Assembly: GCA_023415075.1 (NCBI GenBank)
Contig: JAEZLU010000351.1
Location: 1-9,225, forward strand
DNA: 9,225 nucleotides
Reading direction: 5' to 3'
DNA from: Bacillota bacterium
GTDB taxonomy: Bacteria > Bacillota > Negativicutes > Sporomusales > UBA7701
Both the position numbers and the translations under genes were made by a program. Positions 1 to 5,664 of this stretch are shown in pieces (position 1 is the first letter of the stretch; each line of letters starts with the position of its first letter). The notes under the pieces are model-generated. The model searched no databases, had not been told where the DNA came from, and saw nothing but the letters and a program-made list of their open reading frames with translations.

Positions 1-333
1 CTGAAAATAGCCGAACTCTACGACTTCTACGGGGCGCTCCTGACCGAGAAGCAGCAGCGCTGCCTGGAGATGCACTACCTGAGCGACGGCTCGCTGGCCG
101 AGATTGCCGCCGAGTTCGCCGTATCCCGCCAGGCCGTCCACGATATTATCCGCCGCAGCGAGCAGCTATTGACCGAGTACGAGGCCAAGCTCGGCCTGGT
201 CGAGCGCCATCGCCGCGACCGCGAAACCCTCGCCAAAGTGCAGGCCAGCCTGCAGGCCCTGCCGGCCGAATGCCGCCGTCAGCCGGCGGCCGAAGAGGCC
301 CTGGCCCTGCTGACCGATCTTTTGAACCGCTAA
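1..333 (+). CDS. ylxM: YlxM-family helix-turn-helix protein, 5' partial
   Basis: The reading frame is already open at base 1 and ends at TAA 331-333, giving 110 visible residues. The true start lies upstream; YlxM proteins usually carry only a few more N-terminal residues before the LYDFYGALLTEKQ stretch seen here at visible residues 6-18. A sigma-70 region 4-like helix-turn-helix follows: SLAEIAAEFAVSRQAVHD spans about residues 31-48. The C-terminal half is charged and probably helical. YlxM (UPF0122) is encoded next to ffh in many Firmicutes and is thought to modulate the signal recognition particle pathway. In streptococci it was reported to bind SRP components and stimulate its GTPases. 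Only 26 bases separate it from the ffh start, so co-transcription is likely. Identification rests on motif and neighbour; the exact molecular role here is inference. Confidence 0.9.
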   Translation: MKIAELYDFYGALLTEKQQRCLEMHYLSDGSLAEIAAEFAVSRQAVHDIIRRSEQLLTEYEAKLGLVERHRRDRETLAKVQASLQALPAECRRQPAAEEALALLTDLLNR

Positions 334-359
334 ATCTGCCCCTCACAGGAGGCTGCGAT

Positions 360-1706
360 ATGGTATTTGAAGGCTTATCCGACAAGCTCCAGCAAACATT
401 CAAGAAGCTCCGCGGCCGCGGCAAACTGTCCGAGGTCGACGTCACAGAAGCCCTGCGCGAGGTGCGCATGGCCCTCCTCGAGGCTGACGTCAACTTCAAA
501 GTCGTCAAGGACTTCATCGCCAAGGTCAAGGAGCGGGCGGTGGGCCAGGAGGTGCTGGGCAGCCTGACGCCGGCCCAGCAGGTCATCAAGATCGTCAACG
601 ACGAACTGACGGCCCTCATGGGCGGCACCGTCAGCCGCATCGCCATCTCGCCCCGGCCGCCGACGGTCGTCATGCTGGTCGGCCTCCAGGGCGCCGGCAA
701 GACCACCACCGCCGGCAAGCTGGCCCTTAGTCTGGTCAAGCAGAACAAGCGGCCGCTCCTCGTAGCCGCCGACGTTTACCGGCCGGCGGCCATCAAGCAG
801 CTGCAGGTCCTCGGCGAGAAGCTCGATCTGCCGGTCTTCAGCCTGGGCGACCAGGAGAAACCGGTAACCATCGCCAAGAAGGCCATCGACCACGCCAACG
901 CCTACGCCCGCGACGTCGTCATCATCGACACCGCCGGCCGTCTCCACATAAATGCCGAGCTCATGGACGAGCTGAAAGCCGTCAAGCAGGCCGTCAAGCC
1001 CCACGAAATCCTCCTGGTGGTCGATGCCATGACCGGCCAGGACGCCGTCACCGTTGCCGAAAGCTTCAACGGCGAACTCGGCCTCGACGGCGTCATCCTC
1101 ACCAAGCTGGATGGCGACGCCCGCGGCGGTGCGGCCCTGTCCGTCAAAGCGGTCACCGGCTGCCCCATCAAATACGCCGGCATGGGCGAGAAGCTCGAAG
1201 CCCTCGAGCCGTTCCACCCCGACCGCATGGCCTCCCGCATTCTCGGCATGGGCGACGTCATGTCGCTCATCGAAAAAGCCGGAGCGGCCATCGACATCGA
1301 GAAGGCCCAGGCCTTTGAGAAGAAGCTGCGCAAAGAGGAATTCACCTTCGACGACTTCCTCGACCAGCTCCAGCAGGTGAAAAAACTTGGCTCGCTCGAC
1401 CAGATCCTCGGCATGATACCCGGCATGGGCAAACTGACCAAGCAGCTGCAGGGAGCCGAGCTCGACGAGAAGCAGCTCAAGCAGACCGAGGCCATCATCC
1501 GCTCGATGACCAAACGCGAGCGCCGCGACCCTTCGATCATCAACGGCAGCCGCCGCAAGCGCATCGCCCTCGGCAGCGGCACCCGCGTCCAGGACGTCAA
1601 CCGGCTTTTGAAACAGTTCGCCGAAGCCCGCAAGATGATGAAACAGGTCACGCAGATGCAAAAAAGCGGCAAAAAAGGCGGTTTTCGACTGCCTTTCATG
1701 CGATAA
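360..1706 (+). CDS. ffh: Signal recognition particle GTPase Ffh
   Basis: This 448-residue protein is the normal length for Ffh, the SRP54 homologue. With 4.5S/scRNA it binds signal sequences of nascent membrane and secreted proteins and delivers ribosomes to FtsY at the membrane. The N-terminal helical domain starts with MVFEGLSDKL. The G domain shows G1 GLQGAGKTT (residues 108-116), G3 DTAGRLH (190-196) and G4 TKLDGDARGG (from 248). The M domain (about 300-448) contains LGMIPGMGK, the RNA-binding MTKRERRDP (from 383) and SRRKRIALGSGT. The C-terminus is basic and Met-rich. The ATG at 360 is chosen because AGGAGG at 347-352 sits 7 bases before it and the protein then starts as the family does. 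The in-frame ATG at 270 would add 30 unrelated residues overlapping ylxM. Complete and intact. Confidence 0.98.
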   Translation: MVFEGLSDKLQQTFKKLRGRGKLSEVDVTEALREVRMALLEADVNFKVVKDFIAKVKERAVGQEVLGSLTPAQQVIKIVNDELTALMGGTVSRIAISPRPPTVVMLVGLQGAGKTTTAGKLALSLVKQNKRPLLVAADVYRPAAIKQLQVLGEKLDLPVFSLGDQEKPVTIAKKAIDHANAYARDVVIIDTAGRLHINAELMDELKAVKQAVKPHEILLVVDAMTGQDAVTVAESFNGELGLDGVILTKLDGDARGGAALSVKAVTGCPIKYAGMGEKLEALEPFHPDRMASRILGMGDVMSLIEKAGAAIDIEKAQAFEKKLRKEEFTFDDFLDQLQQVKKLGSLDQILGMIPGMGKLTKQLQGAELDEKQLKQTEAIIRSMTKRERRDPSIINGSRRKRIALGSGTRVQDVNRLLKQFAEARKMMKQVTQMQKSGKKGGFRLPFMR

Positions 1707-1708
1707 AA

Positions 1709-1721
1709 CCACAAATTGTGG
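1709..1721. repeat. 13-bp palindrome between ffh and rpsP
   Basis: CCACAA-A-TTGTGG is a perfect 6-bp inverted repeat with a single central base. It starts two bases after the ffh stop and ends 9 bases before the rpsP ribosome binding site. The one-base centre makes a stable RNA hairpin unlikely (the inner pairs would open), so a DNA operator-like element or chance are the alternatives. No T-run follows, so it is not a terminator. Confidence 0.35.
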
Positions 1722-1730
1722 CTATTCTAT

Positions 1731-1742
1731 AAAGGAGGTGAT
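1731..1742 (+). promoter_or_regulatory. Near-perfect Shine-Dalgarno for rpsP
   Basis: AAAGGAGGTGAT is fully complementary to the 3' end of bacterial 16S rRNA over 12 bases. It ends 6 bases before the ATG at 1749. It fixes the rpsP start there rather than at the in-frame ATG 1716, which lies upstream of the site, and suggests very strong translation initiation. Confidence 0.85.
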
Positions 1743-1748
1743 TTGTAC

Positions 1749-2030
1749 ATGGCGGTCAAAATTCGTCTCATGCGTATGGGTGCCAAGAAAAGCCCGTTCT
1801 TCCGCGTAGTCGTCGCCGACTCCCGGTCGCCGCGTGACGGTCGGTTCATCGAAAGCCTGGGTCATTACGACTCCACCACCGAGCCGGCTGCCGTCAAACT
1901 CGATGAAGAGAAGGCTATCGACTGGCTCCAAAAAGGCGCGCAGCCCACTGACACTGTTAAGGACCTGTTCAGCCAGGCCGGTATCATGAAAAAGTGGGAT
2001 GAGCTCAAGCGCGGCAAGAAAGAGGCATGA
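1749..2030 (+). CDS. rpsP: 30S ribosomal protein bS16
   Basis: The 93-residue product begins MAVKIRLMRMGAKKSPFFR and contains VVADSRSPRDGRFIESLGHYD, both hallmarks of bS16. It is a small assembly protein of the 30S 5' domain that binds 16S rRNA. The end, KKWDELKRGKKEA, is a normal basic tail. The start at ATG 1749 follows a 12-base perfect Shine-Dalgarno. The stop TGA (2028-2030) is intertwined with an ATG at 2027, and the likely khpA start is 5 bases further on, so the two genes are almost certainly translationally coupled. The neighbours (ffh upstream, khpA, rimM and trmD downstream) match the conserved Firmicutes order. RimM, encoded downstream, assists the same part of the 30S. Confidence 0.98.
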   Translation: MAVKIRLMRMGAKKSPFFRVVVADSRSPRDGRFIESLGHYDSTTEPAAVKLDEEKAIDWLQKGAQPTDTVKDLFSQAGIMKKWDELKRGKKEA

Positions 2031-2035
2031 TAACT

Positions 2036-2263
2036 ATGAAAGAGCTTATCGAAGTTATCGCCAAATCCCTCGTCAAGAATCCTGACCAGGTAGTGGTAAC
2101 CGCCACGTCCGACCGCAGCATGACCACCTATGAACTCAAGGTAGCCCCCGAGGACATGGGCAAGGTGATCGGCAAGCAAGGACGTATCGCCAAAGCCATG
2201 CGCACGGTCGTCAAAGCCGCGGCAACCAAGGAAAACAAGAAGATTATGGTGGAAATCATCTGA
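2036..2263 (+). CDS. khpA: KH-domain RNA-binding protein KhpA (YlqC family)
   Basis: This is a 75-residue single KH-domain protein. The GxxG loop is GKQG within MGKVIGKQGRIAKAMR, followed by the helix TVVKAAATKENKK. KhpA proteins bind many RNAs, usually as a complex with KhpB/Jag. In streptococci and other Firmicutes they affect cell division, cell-wall synthesis and sRNA stability. The annotated start is ATG 2036, which has AGAGG at 2021-2025 with a 10-base gap. The alternative ATG 2027, overlapping the rpsP stop, would leave one base after that site and would only add MIT. Both start choices give the same domain. The gene lies between rpsP and ylqD, as in Bacillus (ylqC). Identification is firm; the specific RNA targets cannot be read from the sequence. 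Confidence 0.95.
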   Translation: MKELIEVIAKSLVKNPDQVVVTATSDRSMTTYELKVAPEDMGKVIGKQGRIAKAMRTVVKAAATKENKKIMVEII

Positions 2264-2280
2264 AAAGGTGCTGAGCAGTT

Positions 2281-2688
2281 ATGGAAAGCATGACATTGAA
2301 GTGCCCGGTAACCGTAAAGGCCAAGGTCACCGAACAACTGAAAAGCCAAATGGCGGCTGAAATCCAGGATGCCATTAAAAAGGCTGACGTGGAGCTCCAG
2401 CAGATCGACTTTCACGCCAAACGGGTCATGGCCGAGCAGGCCAGGCTCGACGCCCAGGGGCTCACCGCCCTCCGCCAGCAGATTGACGGCGAGAAGCAAA
2501 AGCGCCTCGACTTCAAGAACCATGCGCTGGAAAAGCTGAAAGAAGCGGCTCAACTGGAAATCGGCTCCGAAATCGTCCAAGGAAACATGGAACGGTTTAT
2601 CACCGTCAGTGTCGGCGACGACCTGCACAGCATGATGTCGGCAGAGATTTTGCTGGAAGACGGCAAGATCATCGCTTTCCGCTCATAA
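2281..2688 (+). CDS. ylqD: YlqD family protein, function unknown
   Basis: The 135-residue protein matches the YlqD pattern. It has a short beta-rich start (LKCPVTVKAKVTE), a long charged helical, probably coiled-coil, middle (about residues 20-95, rich in Gln, Lys, Glu and Ala), and a C-terminal section with VSVGDDL and ILLEDGKIIAFRS. There is no signal peptide or membrane segment, so it is probably cytoplasmic. No enzymatic motif is visible. YlqD sits between khpA and rimM in many Firmicutes, which hints at a link to ribosome assembly or RNA handling, but the function is not established. The start ATG 2281 is preceded by AAAAGGTG (2263-2270) with a 10-base gap; ATG 2290 is a possible alternative. 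The stop is two bases from the rimM start. Confidence 0.85.
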   Translation: MESMTLKCPVTVKAKVTEQLKSQMAAEIQDAIKKADVELQQIDFHAKRVMAEQARLDAQGLTALRQQIDGEKQKRLDFKNHALEKLKEAAQLEIGSEIVQGNMERFITVSVGDDLHSMMSAEILLEDGKIIAFRS

Positions 2689-2690
2689 TC

Positions 2691-3197
2691 ATGGCCACCA
2701 CCGACACCCTTATAGCCATTGGCAAAGCTGTTGCCCCGCACGGTGTGCGGGGTGACGTTCGTGTTATGCCGCTTACCGATTTCCCCGACCGCTTCCGTAC
2801 CCTCAAAGAGGTTATCCTCGACGACGGCCGCCGGCTGGCGGTCGAGAGCGCCAAGTACCACAAACAGTTCGTCCTCCTGAAGTTCAAAGGCCTTGACGAC
2901 CGCGACGCTATCGAGTTCCTGCGCGGCAAGCTGCTGAAGATCGGCCGCCAGGATCTTGTCAAGCTGCCGCCCGGCCAGTACTACACCTTCGACATCATCG
3001 GCCTTAAGGTCTATGACGAAGAGGGCGCCTTCCACGGCGAAGTCACCGACGTCCTGGCCACCGGCGCCAACGACGTCTACATCGTTGAGCGGGAAGGGGA
3101 GCGGCCGCTTCTCATCCCGGCCCTCAAGGAGGTCGTTCGCCTTATTGACATCGACGGCGGTCGAATGGTGGTAAAACTCCAGGAAGAATGGGAATAA
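2691..3197 (+). CDS. rimM: Ribosome maturation factor RimM
   Basis: The 168-residue product is the usual length for RimM, which binds uS19 and helps mature the 3' (head) domain of the 30S subunit. The N-terminal barrel carries IGKAVAPHGVRGDVRV (residues 10-25). The C-terminal PRC-barrel carries YYTFDIIGLKVYDEEG, then GEVTDVLATGANDVYIV and LLIPALKEVV. Only two bases separate it from the ylqD stop, and I see no clear Shine-Dalgarno just before the ATG at 2691. Initiation probably depends on ribosomes finishing ylqD. It ends one base before trmD; the rimM-trmD pairing is conserved across most bacteria. Confidence 0.97.
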   Translation: MATTDTLIAIGKAVAPHGVRGDVRVMPLTDFPDRFRTLKEVILDDGRRLAVESAKYHKQFVLLKFKGLDDRDAIEFLRGKLLKIGRQDLVKLPPGQYYTFDIIGLKVYDEEGAFHGEVTDVLATGANDVYIVEREGERPLLIPALKEVVRLIDIDGGRMVVKLQEEWE

Positions 3198-3198
3198 C

Positions 3199-3942
3199 AT
3201 GCGTATCGATATTGTCTCGCTCTTCCCTGAAATGTTCGACGGCCCGCTGGGCCACAGCATACTCAAGCGGGCGGTCGACGCCGGTATTCTGAATATCAGT
3301 GTCACCAATCCCCGCGATTTCACCTACGACAAGCACCGCATCGTCGACGACTACCCCTTCGGCGGCGGCTCAGGCATGGTTATGAAGCCTGAGCCCGTGT
3401 TCCGGGCGGTGGAAAGCCTGATGACCGAAGCCGGTGCCCGCCGGCGGGTGATTTTGCTGTGCCCGGGCGGCAGCCGCTTCACCCAGGCCAAAGCCAGGGA
3501 ACTGGCCGGCTACGACCATCTCGTCCTCGTCTGCGGTCACTACGAGGGAGTGGACGACCGCGTCCGCCAGCACCTGGTTGACGAAGCCCTGTCGATCGGC
3601 GACTACGTCCTCACCGGCGGCGAACTGCCGGCCATGGTCGTAACCGACGCCGTGGCCCGCCACCTGCCTGGCGTCCTCGGGGCGGCCGACGCCGCCGACC
3701 TGGACTCCTTCGCCGACGGTCTGCTGGAGTATCCCCAGTACACCCGGCCCCGCGAGTTTCGCGGCTGGGAGGTCCCGGAAATCCTCGTGTCCGGCGATCA
3801 TGCCAAGATCGCCCGCTGGCGGCGCAAACTGTCGCTGAAAAACACCCTGGCCCGCCGGCCCGACCTCTTGGACGAACACGAACTGACGCCGGTTGACGCC
3901 AAACTGCTGGCCGAGATAAAGGCCGAGGAGGCGGACGACTGA
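3199..3942 (+). CDS. trmD: tRNA (guanine-N1)-methyltransferase TrmD
   Basis: This 247-residue SPOUT (trefoil-knot) enzyme uses S-adenosylmethionine to methylate N1 of G37 next to the anticodon, preventing +1 frameshifting. Visible motifs are SLFPEMF at the N-terminus, VDDYPFGGGSGMVM (residues 49-62), the SAM-binding VCGHYEGVDDRV and SIGDYVLTGGELPAM. By alignment with E. coli TrmD, the functionally important Arg154 and Asp169 are present (VAR and LDSF). The C-terminal domain (HAKIARWRRKLSL onward) is complete. The start ATG 3199 is one base after the rimM stop, with AGGAA at 3181-3185 as a weak, distant ribosome site. The stop TGA overlaps the next start by one base. Essential in most bacteria; intact here. 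Confidence 0.98.
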   Translation: MRIDIVSLFPEMFDGPLGHSILKRAVDAGILNISVTNPRDFTYDKHRIVDDYPFGGGSGMVMKPEPVFRAVESLMTEAGARRRVILLCPGGSRFTQAKARELAGYDHLVLVCGHYEGVDDRVRQHLVDEALSIGDYVLTGGELPAMVVTDAVARHLPGVLGAADAADLDSFADGLLEYPQYTRPREFRGWEVPEILVSGDHAKIARWRRKLSLKNTLARRPDLLDEHELTPVDAKLLAEIKAEEADD

Positions 3943-4532
3943 TGGCCGCTGCCGTCTATCTGGGGCTGGTCCATCACCCCATCTACAACAAGAACGGCGA
4001 GATCATCGCCACCGCCCTCACCAACTTCGATATGCACGACATCGCCCGCACGGCCCGTACATACGATATCAAGCGCTATTATATCATTCATCCCTTGCCC
4101 AGCCAGCAGGCCCTGGCCCAGGAAATTCTCAGCTACTGGCGGGACGGCTACGGCGGCGAGTACAACCCCGACCGCCGCGAGGCTCTGTCGGTGCTGGCCG
4201 TCGCCGATGATATCGCCCAGGTCGCTGCCGCTATCGCCGCCGACGAAGGACGGCCGCCGCTGGTTGTCACCACCGACGCCCGCCGCTACGCCAATACCGT
4301 CGGTTACGGAGAACTGCGGACCATAATCGAAACCGGCGACGCTCCCGTCCTGCTGCTGTTCGGTACCGGCTGGGGCATCGAAAAAACGGTCATGGCCGGC
4401 TTTGACTACATTCTCGAGCCGATTTACGGCCGCAGTGATTACAATCATCTGCCGGTCCGGGCGGCCGTCGCCATCATCCTCGACCGTCTGCTCGGCAGTG
4501 ATTGGTGGCAGGCCGGCGAACGGCCGGAATAA
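3942..4532 (+). CDS. Uncharacterised SPOUT-type RNA methyltransferase (PF09936-like)
   Basis: The 196-residue protein begins VYLGLVHHPIYNKNGEIIAT, then TNFDMHDIARTARTYDI and YYIIHPLPSQ. It ends with PVLLLFGTGWGI and a downstream NHLPVRAAVAIILDRLLG helix. These features match the SAM-dependent RNA methyltransferase family I recall as PF09936, an SPOUT fold whose substrate is not established to my knowledge. The GTGWGI loop would form part of the cofactor knot. The start codon shares its A with the trmD stop (TGATG), and GAGGAGG at 3925-3931 gives a 10-base spacing, so the two methyltransferases are translationally coupled. No transmembrane or signal segment is seen. It is the last gene before the rplS promoter. 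Family assignment is strong by pattern; the RNA target is unknown, and tRNA is a guess from context. Confidence 0.88.
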   Translation: MAAAVYLGLVHHPIYNKNGEIIATALTNFDMHDIARTARTYDIKRYYIIHPLPSQQALAQEILSYWRDGYGGEYNPDRREALSVLAVADDIAQVAAAIAADEGRPPLVVTTDARRYANTVGYGELRTIIETGDAPVLLLFGTGWGIEKTVMAGFDYILEPIYGRSDYNHLPVRAAVAIILDRLLGSDWWQAGERPE

Positions 4533-4535
4533 TTG

Positions 4536-4564
4536 TTGTTTTTTTGGAAAACATATGGTATAAT
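4536..4564 (+). promoter_or_regulatory. Sigma-A-type promoter for rplS
   Basis: A perfect -10 TATAAT (4559-4564) is preceded by TGG, forming an extended -10 (TG at 4556-4557). A partial -35 TTGTTT (4536-4541) lies 17 bases upstream. Transcription would start near 4571, about 63 bases before the rplS ATG. The surrounding AT-rich block stands out from the GC-rich operon. Confidence 0.75.
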
Positions 4565-4580
4565 CCAACATGTGTAAAAC

Positions 4581-4613
4581 GGACGGTCCTCTGCCGGTGC
4601 GGCACGAACGTCT
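4581..4613 (+). promoter_or_regulatory. Structured leader before rplS (possible L19 leader)
   Basis: Two stacked helices can be drawn. The outer stem GGACG (4581-4585) pairs with CGTCT (4609-4613), with one G-U pair. The inner hairpin TGCCG (4592-4596) pairs with CGGCA (4600-4604) around a GTG loop. An internal loop (GTCCTC and CGAA) separates them. It lies between the predicted transcription start and the ribosome binding site, where Firmicutes L19 leaders (a known ribosomal-protein leader class) occur. A match to that RNA family has not been tested. Confidence 0.45.
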
Positions 4614-4633
4614 AGTATGAGGAGGAACTTTCA

Positions 4634-4975
4634 ATGGATATTCTAAAAGCACTTGAACAAGAACAACTCCGCACCGATGTTCCGAACTTCAAACCTGGCG
4701 ACACCGTTCGTGTCCATGTAAAGGTTGTTGAAGGTAACCGTGAACGTATCCAGGCTTTCGAAGGCACCGTCATCAAGCGTCAGGGCAGCGGCGCCCGCGA
4801 AACCTTCACCGTACGGCGCATCTCCTACGGCGTCGGCGTAGAGCGGACTTTCCCGGTCCACGCCCCGCGGGTTGAGAAAATCGATTTGGTCCGCCGTGGC
4901 ATCGTTCGCCGGGCGAAGCTTTACTACCTGCGCAGCCTTACCGGCAAAGCGGCCAGAATTAGAGAAAAGCGGTAG
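4634..4975 (+). CDS. rplS: 50S ribosomal protein bL19
   Basis: The 113-residue product is a standard bL19, located at the 30S-50S interface of the large subunit. Recognisable segments are FKPGDTVRVHVKVVEG (from about residue 20), RIQAFEGTVIKRQG, ETFTVRRISYGVGVERTFP and the basic C-terminus RRAKLYYLRSLTGKAARI. The ATG at 4634 is set by GAGGAGGA (4619-4626) with a 7-base gap. It has its own promoter and leader, so it can be expressed independently of the trmD operon, as is common for rplS. A hairpin just after the stop separates it from lepB. Codons at the start (GAA, AAA, CGT) are less GC-biased than in neighbours, fitting a highly expressed ribosomal gene. Confidence 0.98.
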   Translation: MDILKALEQEQLRTDVPNFKPGDTVRVHVKVVEGNRERIQAFEGTVIKRQGSGARETFTVRRISYGVGVERTFPVHAPRVEKIDLVRRGIVRRAKLYYLRSLTGKAARIREKR

Positions 4976-4981
4976 CAAAAC

Positions 4982-5008
4982 GAGGGACTGGCTCCAGTCC
5001 CTCTTCTT
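4982..5008 (+). terminator. Hairpin after rplS, weak terminator or attenuator
   Basis: GAGGGACTGG (4982-4991) is perfectly complementary to CCAGTCCCTC (4994-5003). With the inner pairs opened this gives an 8-9 bp stem. It is followed by TTCTT, a poor T-tract, and preceded by an A-run (4977-4980). It sits 6 bases after the rplS stop. Partial termination with read-through to lepB is the likeliest role, because no separate lepB promoter is visible. Confidence 0.6.
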
Positions 5009-5031
5009 CATCCAGCAGGGGAGGAATACTG

Positions 5032-5556
5032 TTGAAAACTTCTCTCGGCGAAGAAATCAAGGATTGGATAATTTCAATCCTTATTGCCGTAGTATTAGCC
5101 TTCTTTATCCGCTACTTCATCGTCGAGCTGTATATGGTCGAGGGCCCGTCGATGCGGCCCACCCTCCTGAACGGCGAACGTCTGGTCGTCAACAAATTCC
5201 TTTATCGCTTCAAGGAGCCGCAGCGGGGTGAGATTGTCGTGTTCCGCTATCCACGCGACCCCAGCCGCGACTTCATCAAGCGGGTTATCGGCGTGCCGGG
5301 CGACACGGTGGAGTTAAAGGACGGCCGGGTTTTCGTGAACGGCCAGCTGCAGAACGAGACCTATATCCTCGAGAAGACCCGCGGCTCCTATCCCTTGGCG
5401 ACCGTGCCGGCCGGCCACATTTTCGTGATGGGCGACAACCGCAATAACTCCGAGGACAGTCGGTTCCGCGATGTCGGCTTTGTGTCGTACGACCTGGTCA
5501 AAGGCAAAGCGGTCGTGGTTTTCTGGCCGCTTGACCAGATGAAATCCCTGCCGTAA
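5032..5556 (+). CDS. lepB: Type I signal peptidase (SipS/LepB type)
   Basis: This 174-residue membrane enzyme cleaves signal peptides from exported proteins on the outer face of the cytoplasmic membrane. It has a single N-terminal membrane segment (about residues 12-30, WIISILIAVVLAFFIRYF). The nucleophile Ser40 lies in VEGPSMRPTL, the general-base Lys83 in DFIKRVIGVPGD, and the conserved box GDNRNNSEDSR spans residues 134-144. Length fits the compact Gram-positive type rather than the long E. coli LepB. The start is TTG 5032, preceded by GGGGAGGA (5018-5025) with a 6-base gap; no ATG fits. It lies between rplS and rbgA, linking secretion to the SRP genes upstream only by location. Complete, with all catalytic residues present. 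Confidence 0.96.
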   Translation: MKTSLGEEIKDWIISILIAVVLAFFIRYFIVELYMVEGPSMRPTLLNGERLVVNKFLYRFKEPQRGEIVVFRYPRDPSRDFIKRVIGVPGDTVELKDGRVFVNGQLQNETYILEKTRGSYPLATVPAGHIFVMGDNRNNSEDSRFRDVGFVSYDLVKGKAVVVFWPLDQMKSLP

Positions 5557-5586
5557 TTTCTCTGTGTTTTCTCTGGGGTTTCTCTG
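5557..5586 (+). repeat. Three TTTCTCTG repeats with 11-bp period
   Basis: The 8-mer TTTCTCTG occurs at 5557-5564, 5568-5575 and 5579-5586, exactly 11 bases apart, right after the lepB stop codon. A degraded fourth unit (TTCTTC) follows at about 5590. The three-base linkers differ (TGT, GGG, then AAA). The spacer is pyrimidine-rich and AT-richer than its surroundings. No terminator hairpin is seen between lepB and rbgA. Its role is unknown. Confidence 0.6.
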
Positions 5587-5604
5587 AAATTCTTCAACAT
5601 TTCA

Positions 5605-5647
5605 CGGTAATTTGTCTGTATAGGGGCTTCATTTTACCGCCTTACCG
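5605..5647 (+). promoter_or_regulatory. Possible alternative hairpins in rbgA leader
   Basis: CGGTAA (5605-5610) can pair with either of two downstream TTACCG copies (5634-5639 and 5642-5647), which form an 8-base direct repeat. The two pairings exclude each other, and the second ends 7 bases before the weak rbgA ribosome site. A poor -10-like TATAGG (5619-5624) lies between them. The stems are only 6 bp, so this is a weak proposal. Confidence 0.25.
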
Positions 5648-5664
5648 GCAAGAAGTGAGCGAAA

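Noticed and set aside
270..359. Upstream ATG extension of ffh (30 extra residues)
   Set aside because: It overlaps the end of ylxM, lacks a ribosome site and does not resemble any Ffh N-terminus; ATG 360 has AGGAGG.
375..1712. Long minus-strand ORF of 445 codons opposite ffh (and a second of 270 codons at 902-1714)
   Set aside because: It lies entirely antisense to an intact ffh. High GC at third codon positions suppresses stops on the other strand, and the translation shows no recognisable motif and skewed composition.
1728..1733. TATAAA as a -10 box for rpsP
   Set aside because: There is no -35 at a suitable distance, and transcription would start inside the ribosome binding site.
4511..4545. 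GGCCG/CGGCC stem followed by a T-run as terminator of the trmD operon
   Set aside because: The stem has only 5 bp and lies inside the coding end, and the T-run starts several bases after it, overlapping the rplS promoter -35 region. Too weak to call.
3798..4652. Minus-strand ORF of 284 codons across the trmD end, the SPOUT methyltransferase and the rplS promoter
   Set aside because: It is antisense to two well-supported genes and a promoter, with no recognisable domain and no upstream context of its own.
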